From contig JAOZOL010000086.1 of assembly GCA_029933295.1 (NCBI GenBank), forward strand, positions 1 to 8,881: a DNA stretch of 8,881 nt, given 5' to 3'. The translations under genes and the position numbers were made by a program. Of the stretch, positions 1-7,043 are shown in pieces; positions within the stretch are counted from its first letter, which is position 1; every line of letters begins with the position of its first letter. This DNA is from Desulfobacterales bacterium. Its GTDB lineage: Bacteria; Desulfobacterota; Desulfobacteria; Desulfobacterales; Desulfosalsimonadaceae. Below the pieces are notes generated by a model, which saw only the letters and a program-made list of their open reading frames with translations, had not been told where the DNA came from and did no database searches.

Positions 1-2
1 TC

Positions 3-1544
3 ATTCTGCAGTTATTCTTTTTTGTCATTTTGTGGTTTGTTTTTTTTGAAGCCGGTTTGCTTAAAACTTCATATGAGGTGTTTGCTGCCGATAACATCGA
101 TGAAACCCAAACTCCGGCATCGTCAGATATTGTCAGCAGCGAGGAAGACGACCTGGGGTTTGATGAAGGGTGGGATGATGATTTTGATGACGGGGCGGAA
201 GGTTCAAGCAGTCCGTCTGATTTTACATGGCGCATCGAGGTTGCTTTTGAAAATTTTATCAATACCCGGCAGGAACTTCATTTTGAGGATGCCTGGAAAA
301 AAGACGAAATCAGTGCGAGTTTAGAACTTCGATATGGCGCTTCTGATGATTATCTGTTTTCTTTGACGGATTTTTCCTTTTTTCCCACCTTTATCAACGA
401 CACCATCGGAGATGATTATTCCTATTCCAGGAAAACCAAAACATATCGTAATTTAAGAATTTCAAGCCCTTCAAGTGAGGTGATATTCCGGGAATTTTAT
501 TATAACTGGTCCCGGGAGAAATACCGGATTCGTATCGGTAATCAGCTTTATCCATGGGGCACAGCCGATTTTTTAAACTCAACAGCTTATTTTAATCCCA
601 GTGATTTAAGAGAACTCATATTTAAAGATGAGGATAAAGTAAAATTTGGTGTGCCATCCCTTTCAGGGCTGTTTTTTTTTGACGGGTTTACTGCTGAAGC
701 TGTTTTTGTTCCGGTTCACACTGCCGAAGCCTTTCCCGTCACAGGAGATTTCTGGTCTGTAAAAATGGTCGAAGATTCATATCCGCTTATTTTTGGTGAC
801 TCAGATTCCATGGACGCAAACAGTAAAAATTTTGGGTATGGCGCCAGGGTTGCGAGTACCTGGGAAGGGCTTGATTATTCGTTTTCCGGGTATCATGGCC
901 CGGATGCTGAAGCTGTGATTGTTCCTGCGGGTATTGTTCTGACAGAAAACCAGACCGTGTCCGTTTTGGTACAACCCACTCATTTTATTGTTGATTATAT
1001 TGGGTTTGATTTTGCCTGGACATATGAAGACTTTGTATTTCAGGCAGAAACCGCATTTTCGCCGAATAAAAGCGGATTTGTCAAACAGGATACAGACCGG
1101 CCCCAGGATTTGACGTTTCCGTATGATACGAAAAAGACGGAATATCTGGCATATTCTTTGGGGTTTAATTATTTTATCCCTTTGCAGAAACTGATTCCCG
1201 GCCATGCCGGAGAATCATTATTTACGGTTGAATGGTATCAGGCACAATATTTTGATGATGATATTAATCGGCCACAGATAACAGATTTTCTTACCTGCAG
1301 GTTTCAGGATACATATTTTGACGATCGTGTCAGCATCTCGATGACCAGCATTTTTGAGACCAGAAGCGGCGGTGTCGTTGTCTGGCCTAAAATCGGTTAT
1401 GATTTTCAAAATGGATTTGAGGTCGAATTTGGTTATGTCGGCATTAAAGGGCACGGCGATGGTGATTATGAAGAAGATTCTATTTTTTACTATTATAAAG
1501 ACAACGATTTAATAATGGTTAATTTTTTCTATGCATACCCATAA
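3..1544 (+). CDS. DUF1302-like outer-membrane beta-barrel protein, 5' end outside the window
   Basis: The reading frame is open to the window edge and already encodes a hydrophobic signal-peptide core, followed by a possible signal peptidase site near VFA/AD (about position 90). The true start therefore lies upstream; the TTG at 30 has no ribosome binding site and is probably internal. After the signal comes a very acidic, Ser-rich linker (about 135-225). The rest alternates aromatic and polar residues as in beta-barrel strands. The segment RIRIGNQLYPWGTADF (525-572), followed by an NPSDLR motif, resembles the Gly-Arg-Gln/Trp-Gly and Asn-Pro pattern of DUF1302-type outer-membrane proteins. 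The C-terminus is a short aromatic strand ending FFYAYP, close to the terminal aromatic signal of barrel proteins but with a final proline. The role is unknown; an outer-membrane channel for the downstream transporter is an inference. An alginate-export or other porin-like family is the alternative. Confidence 0.7.
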   Translation: MLQLFFFVILWFVFFEAGLLKTSYEVFAADNIDETQTPASSDIVSSEEDDLGFDEGWDDDFDDGAEGSSSPSDFTWRIEVAFENFINTRQELHFEDAWKKDEISASLELRYGASDDYLFSLTDFSFFPTFINDTIGDDYSYSRKTKTYRNLRISSPSSEVIFREFYYNWSREKYRIRIGNQLYPWGTADFLNSTAYFNPSDLRELIFKDEDKVKFGVPSLSGLFFFDGFTAEAVFVPVHTAEAFPVTGDFWSVKMVEDSYPLIFGDSDSMDANSKNFGYGARVASTWEGLDYSFSGYHGPDAEAVIVPAGIVLTENQTVSVLVQPTHFIVDYIGFDFAWTYEDFVFQAETAFSPNKSGFVKQDTDRPQDLTFPYDTKKTEYLAYSLGFNYFIPLQKLIPGHAGESLFTVEWYQAQYFDDDINRPQITDFLTCRFQDTYFDDRVSISMTSIFETRSGGVVVWPKIGYDFQNGFEVEFGYVGIKGHGDGDYEEDSIFYYYKDNDLIMVNFFYAYP

Positions 1545-4500
1545 AATATATACATGGTTATTTTTAATAGCCCTTTTGGGAATTTTTGGATGTGGTGATG
1601 ATTCGCATGCTCCGGGGCTGTTTGTTTCAGGAACACTTTCGCTGACGGATATGGATAAAAGTTCCGATGCGCCGGTCCTCGTGGCAGTAACAAATTCCCT
1701 GGATGCTGATTTGCTCGAAAAGAATCCAAGGGACGTTATTATTGAATATATGGTTGCAGACAAAAAAAACAGCTCGTTTCGTGTTGATCTTTCAGATAAA
1801 GCCGTAAAGCCGGGCGATGAAATTTATCTCATCGCTTTTGTTGATAATAATTATGCCGGCAATGTGCCGTTTCCGGATACGGGAGATGTCGTCGGGATCT
1901 ATTTTGAAAAGGGCCGCATATCACCGGGCATAAAGCTTTCAGCCGGAGAGAACGACGGTTTTCATATAGAAATCAATCGTGAAATATTTGATTATAAAGC
2001 CTCCATATCCGGCACAATCCTCGGCGATGATGCCGGTGAAGTAACTTTGGTGGTCTATGCGGGCGATGTGACGTCATCGGATTTTACAAGCATTGATTTT
2101 AACGGGGTGGTCGGATTTACAACCGTCACTAAAAATAATTCGCCCCTTGACTATACGATTGATATCCTGCCTTACGGTAAAAATGTTCCCATAGAAAATG
2201 TTCAGGTGTTTGCGCTTTTGGATGCAAACAAGAGCGAAACTGTGGACCCTGGTGACCGGATCGGATTTTATAGCCAGGGAGATGATTTTTCCACGCTACT
2301 GACGATTACGGACGCTATGGAGTTGACCGGCATTGACATTGAATTTACCTTTGATGTGCAGCAGCCGTGCGGAGTGGGAATGTCCATATCCGGAGATTTT
2401 ACTTTGCCATCGGAATACACGGAGGATTCTCCACCGGTCTATATTGCCATATTTGACGGATCTGACCCGTCCGGTGTGCTGGATGATCCGTTTTCCGTCA
2501 TTAAATATTTTTCAAAAGTGCCGGCTGGTGTGACGAAATTTTCATATGATTTATCGGATACGGGCCTATGTCCAGACGATGAAATTATGCTGATCGGCCT
2601 GTGGGACCGTGATTTTGCCGGGGGAATGCCGAATTTTACCCCCGGCGATTTTATCGGCATCTATATTGAAGAAGGAAAAATATCACAGACTGTTTATCTT
2701 GAAGCCGGAAATAACGATGGTTTTCACATCGATATCAACCGGGAGGTGTTTGACTATGAAGCGTCCATATCGGGTACGATTCTTGGAAATGATGCAGGTG
2801 ACGTGACCCTGGTGGCATATGCCGGAGATATTGAATCTTCTGATTTTACAACCCTTGATTTTAATGAGGTAGTTGGGTTCACGACCGTGACCAAGGGTGA
2901 TTTGCCGATGAAATATAAATTAGACATATTGCCCTATGGAAAGAATGTACCCATTGAAAATGTGCAGGTATTTGCGCTGTTGGATGCTAACATCAGTGGG
3001 ACAGTGGATGCAGGTGATCGAATTGGTTTTTATGGTGAAGGAGATGACTTTTCCACCCTGCTGTCCATAGATGATGGCACAGCACTGACCGGTATTGATG
3101 TTGAATTTACCTTTGATGTGCAGCAGCCGTGCGGAGTGGGAATGTCCATATCCGGAGATTTTACTTTGCCATCGGAATACACGGAGGATTCTCCACCGGT
3201 CTATATTGCCATATTTGACGGATCTGACCCGTCCGGTGTGCTGGATGATCCGTTTTCCGTCATTAAATATTTTTCAAAAGTGCCGGCTGGTGTGACGAAA
3301 TTTTCATATGATTTATCGGATACGGGCCTATGTCCAGACGATGAAATTATGCTGATCGGCCTGTGGGACCGTGATTTTGCCGGGGGAATGCCGAATTTTA
3401 CCCCCGGCGATTTTATCGGCATCTATATTGAAGAAGGAAAAATATCACAGACTGTTTATCTTGAAGCCGGAAATAACGATGGTTTTCACATCGATATCAA
3501 CCGGGAGGTGTTTGACTATGAAGCGTCCATATCGGGTACGATTCTTGGAAATGATGCAGGTGACGTGACCCTGGTGGCATATGCGGGCGATGTGACGTCA
3601 TCGGATTTTTCCAGCCTTGATTTTAATGCGGTGATCGGGTTTACAACTGTGACCAAAGGGGCTTCTCCCATCAGTTATACTCTGGATATTCTGCCCTATG
3701 GCAAAGATGTTCCCATCGAAAATGTTCAGATATTCGCACTTTTGGATACAAATAAAAATGGGATTGTGGACGGCGGCGACAGGGTCGGGTTCTATGGCAA
3801 GGGAAGTGAATACTCCTCGCTGCTTACGATAACAGACAATGCTTCACTCATCGACATTGATATTGAATTCAAGTTTGATGTCGGCAAAGCGTCCGGCTAT
3901 GAGATGTCCATTGCCGGGACATTTAGTGTCCCATCCGGATATTTAAGCGCAACAACCCCGATATATATCACGGTGTTTGATTCCGCTAACCCTGTTGATA
4001 TCATTGATGACCCGTTTTCATCATTGAAATATTTTTATAAAATGCCGCCAATGGATTTTTATTTTGATTGTGATTTGTCCCATACGGATCTGGTCCCAGG
4101 CGACAAAGTGATCGTCGCTGCTTTATGGGACCGGGATTACGGAGGTGGATTTCCGGATATCACAAAAGGGGATAAAATAGGACTTGTTGTCAATAAAGAA
4201 ACATATCAGTTTACCACCGGGCTTAACTATGGGAAAAATATCATCCCCCCGGAAGGGTTTGAATTTAAACTTAATAAACGAATTTATGATTATACGGCCT
4301 CCATCGATTACGCTCTTGATTTAAGTGATGCCGGCAGTTTTGACATGGAGAAAGCGCAGCTTATTGTTTTGAGTATGCATGTTGAAGGGGTTGAAATTGG
4401 CATTTCAGTTTCCGGAAATATTACCCTTGATATTGATATGGATTATCTGCTTGGGGTTGACATCCTGCCCGCAACAGAACATGATTATATAGGAATCGGA

Positions 4501-4923
4501 GATAGAGATGATCCTCATTCTTCCAGACAGCTTCCCATATTGAACGCACTTTATGATCAGGTTGTAGTTTGGGAGAACAACGTCCCGCCCGAACCTTTGA
4601 TTAAAGGGGTTGATCACGGCAAAGAGTTAGAGCGTACCGCATATCTTGTGGCCATTCTGGATAAAAACGGAAACGGACAACTGGACGGAGACGATGAAAT
4701 AGGATATTACGGTATCAGCGCAATCGAGATTATTGCAGGCTTGCCTGTCATCGCCCTTCCATGTTGTGTTGATATTACCATACCTGCCTGGTTTACCGGC
4801 GTTATAGACATCCCCATGCCCATAAAAAGAATCGTCAATGGCCGGAATCTGGAAGAGCGGGTTGACGGCACTGTCGGCCCATACTGGATATCAAATTTTA
4901 TTGACTCTTCTCTAATGCAGTAA
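1531..4923 (+). CDS. Large repetitive lipoprotein with four 254-residue units and acidic metal-binding-like loops
   Basis: I do not recognise the family. The 1130-residue product starts at ATG 1531; in-frame stop TAA 1513-1515 excludes a longer form with a usual start codon. A hydrophobic stretch ends at IFGC (Cys21), a plausible lipobox although Phe at -2 is atypical. Gly at +2 gives no inner-membrane retention signal, so an outer-membrane location is likely. Four tandem units begin near residues 31, 285, 539 and 793, with an exact 254-residue period. Each unit splits into halves of about 127 residues; most begin with a SISG-like motif. The second halves carry EF-hand/dockerin-like loops at D231, D485, D739 and D1044 (for example DTNKNGIVDGGD), each followed by an IGFY-like strand. 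The first halves carry a related D-x-D/N...GD-x-x-G-x-Y motif. Unit 4 is divergent and has an insertion at about 981-1035, then an unmatched tail with PCC. The fold is probably a beta-sandwich array. It overlaps the barrel gene, so translational coupling is likely. Confidence 0.85.
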   Translation: MHTHKIYTWLFLIALLGIFGCGDDSHAPGLFVSGTLSLTDMDKSSDAPVLVAVTNSLDADLLEKNPRDVIIEYMVADKKNSSFRVDLSDKAVKPGDEIYLIAFVDNNYAGNVPFPDTGDVVGIYFEKGRISPGIKLSAGENDGFHIEINREIFDYKASISGTILGDDAGEVTLVVYAGDVTSSDFTSIDFNGVVGFTTVTKNNSPLDYTIDILPYGKNVPIENVQVFALLDANKSETVDPGDRIGFYSQGDDFSTLLTITDAMELTGIDIEFTFDVQQPCGVGMSISGDFTLPSEYTEDSPPVYIAIFDGSDPSGVLDDPFSVIKYFSKVPAGVTKFSYDLSDTGLCPDDEIMLIGLWDRDFAGGMPNFTPGDFIGIYIEEGKISQTVYLEAGNNDGFHIDINREVFDYEASISGTILGNDAGDVTLVAYAGDIESSDFTTLDFNEVVGFTTVTKGDLPMKYKLDILPYGKNVPIENVQVFALLDANISGTVDAGDRIGFYGEGDDFSTLLSIDDGTALTGIDVEFTFDVQQPCGVGMSISGDFTLPSEYTEDSPPVYIAIFDGSDPSGVLDDPFSVIKYFSKVPAGVTKFSYDLSDTGLCPDDEIMLIGLWDRDFAGGMPNFTPGDFIGIYIEEGKISQTVYLEAGNNDGFHIDINREVFDYEASISGTILGNDAGDVTLVAYAGDVTSSDFSSLDFNAVIGFTTVTKGASPISYTLDILPYGKDVPIENVQIFALLDTNKNGIVDGGDRVGFYGKGSEYSSLLTITDNASLIDIDIEFKFDVGKASGYEMSIAGTFSVPSGYLSATTPIYITVFDSANPVDIIDDPFSSLKYFYKMPPMDFYFDCDLSHTDLVPGDKVIVAALWDRDYGGGFPDITKGDKIGLVVNKETYQFTTGLNYGKNIIPPEGFEFKLNKRIYDYTASIDYALDLSDAGSFDMEKAQLIVLSMHVEGVEIGISVSGNITLDIDMDYLLGVDILPATEHDYIGIGDRDDPHSSRQLPILNALYDQVVVWENNVPPEPLIKGVDHGKELERTAYLVAILDKNGNGQLDGDDEIGYYGISAIEIIAGLPVIALPCCVDITIPAWFTGVIDIPMPIKRIVNGRNLEERVDGTVGPYWISNFIDSSLMQ
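1621..2382 (+). repeat. Protein repeat unit 1 of the large lipoprotein
   Basis: This encodes residues 31-284. Its first half is the most divergent of units 1-3, while its second half (from about residue 158) closely matches units 2 and 3, including the ILPYGKNVPIENVQVFALLD segment. The acidic loop is DANKSETVDPGD at residue 231. It lacks the cysteine pair found in units 2 and 3. Confidence 0.8.
2339..2822 (+). repeat. 484-bp perfect direct repeat, copy 1
   Basis: By direct line-by-line comparison this stretch is identical to 3101-3584, offset 762 bp (254 codons). It encodes about residues 271-431. The next bases on either side differ (2338 a versus 3100 g; 2823 c versus 3585 g). Confidence 0.95.
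2383..3144 (+). repeat. Protein repeat unit 2 of the large lipoprotein
   Basis: This encodes residues 285-538. SISG motifs at 285 and 412 mark two halves exactly 127 residues apart. The acidic loop is DANISGTVDAGD at residue 485. Its first half is identical in DNA to that of unit 3. Confidence 0.85.
3101..3584 (+). repeat. 484-bp perfect direct repeat, copy 2
   Basis: Identical to 2339-2822 with no mismatch, including every third codon position, while the rest of the repeat units has clearly diverged. The spacing keeps the reading frame, so recombination between the copies would remove or add exactly one 254-residue unit. Confidence 0.95.
3145..3906 (+). repeat. Protein repeat unit 3 of the large lipoprotein
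   Basis: This encodes residues 539-792. Its first half is a DNA-identical copy of unit 2, whereas its second half begins with a stretch identical to unit 1. The acidic loop is DTNKNGIVDGGD at residue 739, closer to a canonical calcium loop than those of units 1 and 2. Confidence 0.85.
3907..4740 (+). repeat. Divergent protein repeat unit 4 with insertion
   Basis: This unit starts at residue 793 in exact 254-residue register with units 2 and 3. It keeps the LWDRDYGGGFP and DKNGNGQLDGDD (residue 1044) motifs but is shifted by 51 residues at the second loop. Most of that shift is an insertion of about 47 residues between the DILP motif and the strand before the loop. Its right boundary is approximate. 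Confidence 0.7.
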
Positions 4924-4971
4924 CCTTCCTGTACCGTATTGTTATTTGCCAAATTATGCCAGTCAAAGTTG

Positions 4972-5000
4972 TTGACAGTTGCTACTTTATTCTTTAGAAA
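4972..5000 (+). promoter_or_regulatory. Candidate sigma-70-type promoter for the TRAP operon
   Basis: A perfect TTGACA at 4972-4977 is followed, after a 17-bp spacer, by TAGAAA at 4995-5000 (four of six matches to the -10 consensus). It lies in the only sizeable gene-free stretch of the window (4924-5072), upstream of tatT. The region is AT-rich, so chance matches are likely. Confidence 0.4.
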
Positions 5001-5006
5001 ATAATG

Positions 5007-5030
5007 ATTATATAACAATCGTTTTATAAT
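5007..5030. promoter_or_regulatory. AT-rich inverted repeat containing a perfect TATAAT
   Basis: Arms 5007-5016 (ATTATATAAC) and 5021-5030 (GTTTTATAAT) pair at nine of ten positions around an AATC loop, and a run of T follows. The right arm contains TATAAT at 5025-5030, a possible -10 box without a clear -35. It could be an operator, a weak hairpin terminator for the upstream pair of genes, or simply AT-rich spacer. The stem has almost no G-C pairs, which argues against a strong terminator. Confidence 0.35.
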
Positions 5031-5060
5031 TTTTGATTTCATGATCCATTTCTCTAAGAT

Positions 5061-5066
5061 AAGGAG
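5061..5066 (+). promoter_or_regulatory. Ribosome binding site of tatT
   Basis: AAGGAG lies six bases before ATG 5073 and fixes that start. Confidence 0.8.
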
Positions 5067-5072
5067 AGTCCC

Positions 5073-5954
5073 ATGAAAGGTTTCAAATTTTTCATCTGTA
5101 TTCTTGTTTTATTCTTTTTTATGTTAAATGCTGGCTGCACTGATTTCAGAACCCGAATGATGGTTGATTCCATGGAGCCGTTGATGAACAAAATGAATGC
5201 GGCAATCAACAAACACACGGATGTGCAGATGGTCAAAGACGCCATGCCTGCCGGCCTGCTTCAACTGGATGGTTTGATAGAAGCGTCTCCAAATAATACA
5301 AAGATTCTGGTCAAAGCAGCCGAAGGGTATAATGGATACAGCTTTGTGTTTGTGGAAGGCCATGATAACGAGCGGGCAAAAAAATTGTATCTGCGGTCTT
5401 TCGATTATTCTCTGCGTGTGTTAAAACAAAAAAAAGAATTTGCAGACGCATTTGATTGTCCGATTGATGAATTTAAAGCCAGTCTTGATGTGTTTGACAA
5501 AGAGGATGTCCCTGCCTTATTCTGGGCGGCAACCGCCTGGTTGAGCTGGGTCGGGTTAAACGTTGATGAACCTGAAATTTTTCTGGCGCTGCCGAAAATA
5601 AAAGCCATGCTGAATCGATGCATAGAGCTGGACGAAACTTACAGGTATGGGATTGCCCATGCGGTCCTCGGAGCTTTGTACGCAAACCGGCCCGTTGCAT
5701 TTGGGGGTAAACCGGAATTGGCAAAAGCGGAATTTGACCGCGCATTTGAATTATCAAAAGGCAAAATGCTTGTTTTTAAATTAACGTATGCACGCTACTA
5801 TGCTTACCAGATACAGGACAGAGCCTTGTTTGTGAAAACTTTAAACGAGATTATTGCCGCCCCCGATGATTTGTTTCCGGAAATGGGATTTATTAATACA
5901 GCGGCAAAGATAAAGGCAAAAAAAATGCTCAGCAATGTTGATAATATATTCTAG
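5073..5954 (+). CDS. tatT: TRAP transporter TatT component, TPR-type lipoprotein
   Basis: The 293-residue product starts with a hydrophobic signal ending LNAGC (Cys22), so it is probably a lipoprotein, although Asn at -3 is unusual. The rest is largely alpha-helical with TPR-like helix pairs. Recognisable TatT segments are AGLLQLDGLIEASPNN (60-75), AAEGYNGYSFVF (82-93), HAVLGALYANRP (196-207), GGKPELAKAEFDRAFELS (211-228) and KLTYARYYA (236-244). In Treponema pallidum the homologous Tp0956 is a periplasmic lipoprotein that binds its partner solute-binding protein Tp0957 and defines TPAT transporters. The start is supported by a strong ribosome binding site. The gene lies 22 bases before dctP, matching the expected tatT-dctP order. 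The role here, helping deliver ligand to or from DctP, follows from the family and the neighbours. Confidence 0.88.
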   Translation: MKGFKFFICILVLFFFMLNAGCTDFRTRMMVDSMEPLMNKMNAAINKHTDVQMVKDAMPAGLLQLDGLIEASPNNTKILVKAAEGYNGYSFVFVEGHDNERAKKLYLRSFDYSLRVLKQKKEFADAFDCPIDEFKASLDVFDKEDVPALFWAATAWLSWVGLNVDEPEIFLALPKIKAMLNRCIELDETYRYGIAHAVLGALYANRPVAFGGKPELAKAEFDRAFELSKGKMLVFKLTYARYYAYQIQDRALFVKTLNEIIAAPDDLFPEMGFINTAAKIKAKKMLSNVDNIF

Positions 5955-5976
5955 TTTTTTTAGAAAGGCGGACTAA

Positions 5977-7035
5977 ATGAAAAGAAGTTTATTGTTATCG
6001 ATCATTTATATTTCTGTTTTATTTTTTTCCACCGGGGTGTATGCGAAAAATGCTCCTAAAATCATGATAAAGATGGCGACCATAGCCCCGCGAGGGTCCT
6101 TTATTATGAAGACAATTGATGAAATTGATGCTGAAATCAGAAAACAGACAAACAATGAGGTGGGCATCAAGTTATATTACGGGGCTGTGCAGGGGGACGA
6201 AAGTGATGTGTTGAGAAAAATCAGAATGGGGCAGCTTCATGGAGGAATGTTTACCGGAAACGGGCTGGGGCGGATTGCATCTCAGCTCCGGGTGATGGAA
6301 TTGCCGTATATGTTTCGCAACTACGATGAAGTGGAATATGTAAGGAGCCGCCTTCGAAAGAAGATGGCACAATTTTTAAATGAAAAAGGATTTATTGTTC
6401 TTGGATGGAATGAAATCGGCTTTGTATATAATTTTTCCAAAGTCCCCATTCTTTCCCTTGAAATAGCCAGAAGTCAAAAGTGGTGGATGTGGGCGGGTGA
6501 TCCCATGAGCCAGGCAATGTTTGATGCATTCGGGATTACACCTGTTCCCCTGTCATTTACGGATGTCATGACATCTCTTTCAACCAAACTTATTGATACC
6601 GCCAGCATCACCCCCTATGGCGCTGTGGCGTACCGCTGGGATACGCGATTTAAATATATGAACGAATATCCCACAACAAATGTGGTTGGTGCAACCATTG
6701 TATCAAAGCGGATATGGAATAAAATTTCGCCGAATAGCCAAAAGAAAATTTTAAATATCTGCCAGCCTTATTTTGATGAAATTAGCCGCCGTTCAAGGGA
6801 GCAGGATCGAAAATCCATTGATGTTTTGAAAAAATCCGGAATTAAAATTGTAGAATTTGATTTTAAAAAAGAAGAAGACCGAAAACGGCTTCAATTTATA
6901 TTTGATACTTCCAGAAAGGCCAGGGAGAGCATGGTTGGAAAGCTTTATTCAAGGCAGCTTCTTGACGAGACCCTTTCACTTCTGGCGGAATATCGAAAAA
7001 TTCATCCTGATAGCAATGTTGTAAAATTTAAATAG
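5977..7035 (+). CDS. dctP: TRAP transporter periplasmic solute-binding protein, TatT-associated DctP type
   Basis: The 352-residue product has a signal peptide with a probable type I cleavage after VYA (residue 23) and no lipobox cysteine, so it should be soluble in the periplasm. DctP-family features are the opening strand KMATIAPRGSF (32-42), the GAVQGDESDVLRKIRMGQL segment (69-87), ELPYMF (108-113), and the helix FGITPVPLSFTDVMTSLSTKLID (185-207). Where classical DctP/SiaP proteins have an R-x-P segment with the carboxylate-binding arginine, this one reads KWWMWAGDP (168-176). That aromatic motif is, from memory, usual in the TatT-associated branch and suggests a ligand other than a simple carboxylate. 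AAAGG at 5964-5968 serves as ribosome binding site. The stop lies eight bases before dctQ. The substrate cannot be read from the sequence. Confidence 0.92.
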   Translation: MKRSLLLSIIYISVLFFSTGVYAKNAPKIMIKMATIAPRGSFIMKTIDEIDAEIRKQTNNEVGIKLYYGAVQGDESDVLRKIRMGQLHGGMFTGNGLGRIASQLRVMELPYMFRNYDEVEYVRSRLRKKMAQFLNEKGFIVLGWNEIGFVYNFSKVPILSLEIARSQKWWMWAGDPMSQAMFDAFGITPVPLSFTDVMTSLSTKLIDTASITPYGAVAYRWDTRFKYMNEYPTTNVVGATIVSKRIWNKISPNSQKKILNICQPYFDEISRRSREQDRKSIDVLKKSGIKIVEFDFKKEEDRKRLQFIFDTSRKARESMVGKLYSRQLLDETLSLLAEYRKIHPDSNVVKFK

Positions 7036-7038
7036 GAT
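7034..7038 (+). promoter_or_regulatory. Ribosome binding site of dctQ overlapping the dctP stop
   Basis: AGGAT begins within the dctP stop codon (TAG 7033-7035) and lies five bases before ATG 7044. It supports translation from that ATG, so the cysteine-rich N-terminus is part of the protein, and it suggests coupling to dctP. Confidence 0.6.
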
Positions 7039-7043
7039 ACAAT

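Noticed and set aside
22..324. A 100-residue open frame starting at TTG 22 in another frame
   Set aside because: It overlaps the barrel gene throughout, lacks a ribosome binding site, and its translation has no recognisable pattern, whereas the barrel frame runs on for over 1500 bases.
672..680. Run of nine T as a phase-variation tract in the barrel gene
   Set aside because: T-rich runs encoding Phe are frequent throughout this AT-rich gene, and the frame is intact; nothing else suggests a contingency locus.
2439..3422. Two identical 73-residue minus-strand open frames (2439-2660 and 3201-3422)
   Set aside because: They are identical only because the 484-bp DNA repeat is duplicated; they are antisense shadows of the lipoprotein.
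2339..3584. Long direct repeats as a transposon or composite element
   Set aside because: The repeats are in frame within one coding region, carry no transposase or terminal inverted repeats, and are explained by protein domain duplication.
5007..5034. Inverted repeat plus T-run as a strong intrinsic terminator
   Set aside because: The stem is nearly all A-T pairs, so it would be weak; it is kept only as a possible regulatory site.
4707..5042. A minus-strand frame of 111 residues reaching into the spacer
   Set aside because: Most of it is antisense to the end of the lipoprotein gene, with no ribosome binding site and no domain-like pattern; the spacer part is AT-rich and low in information.
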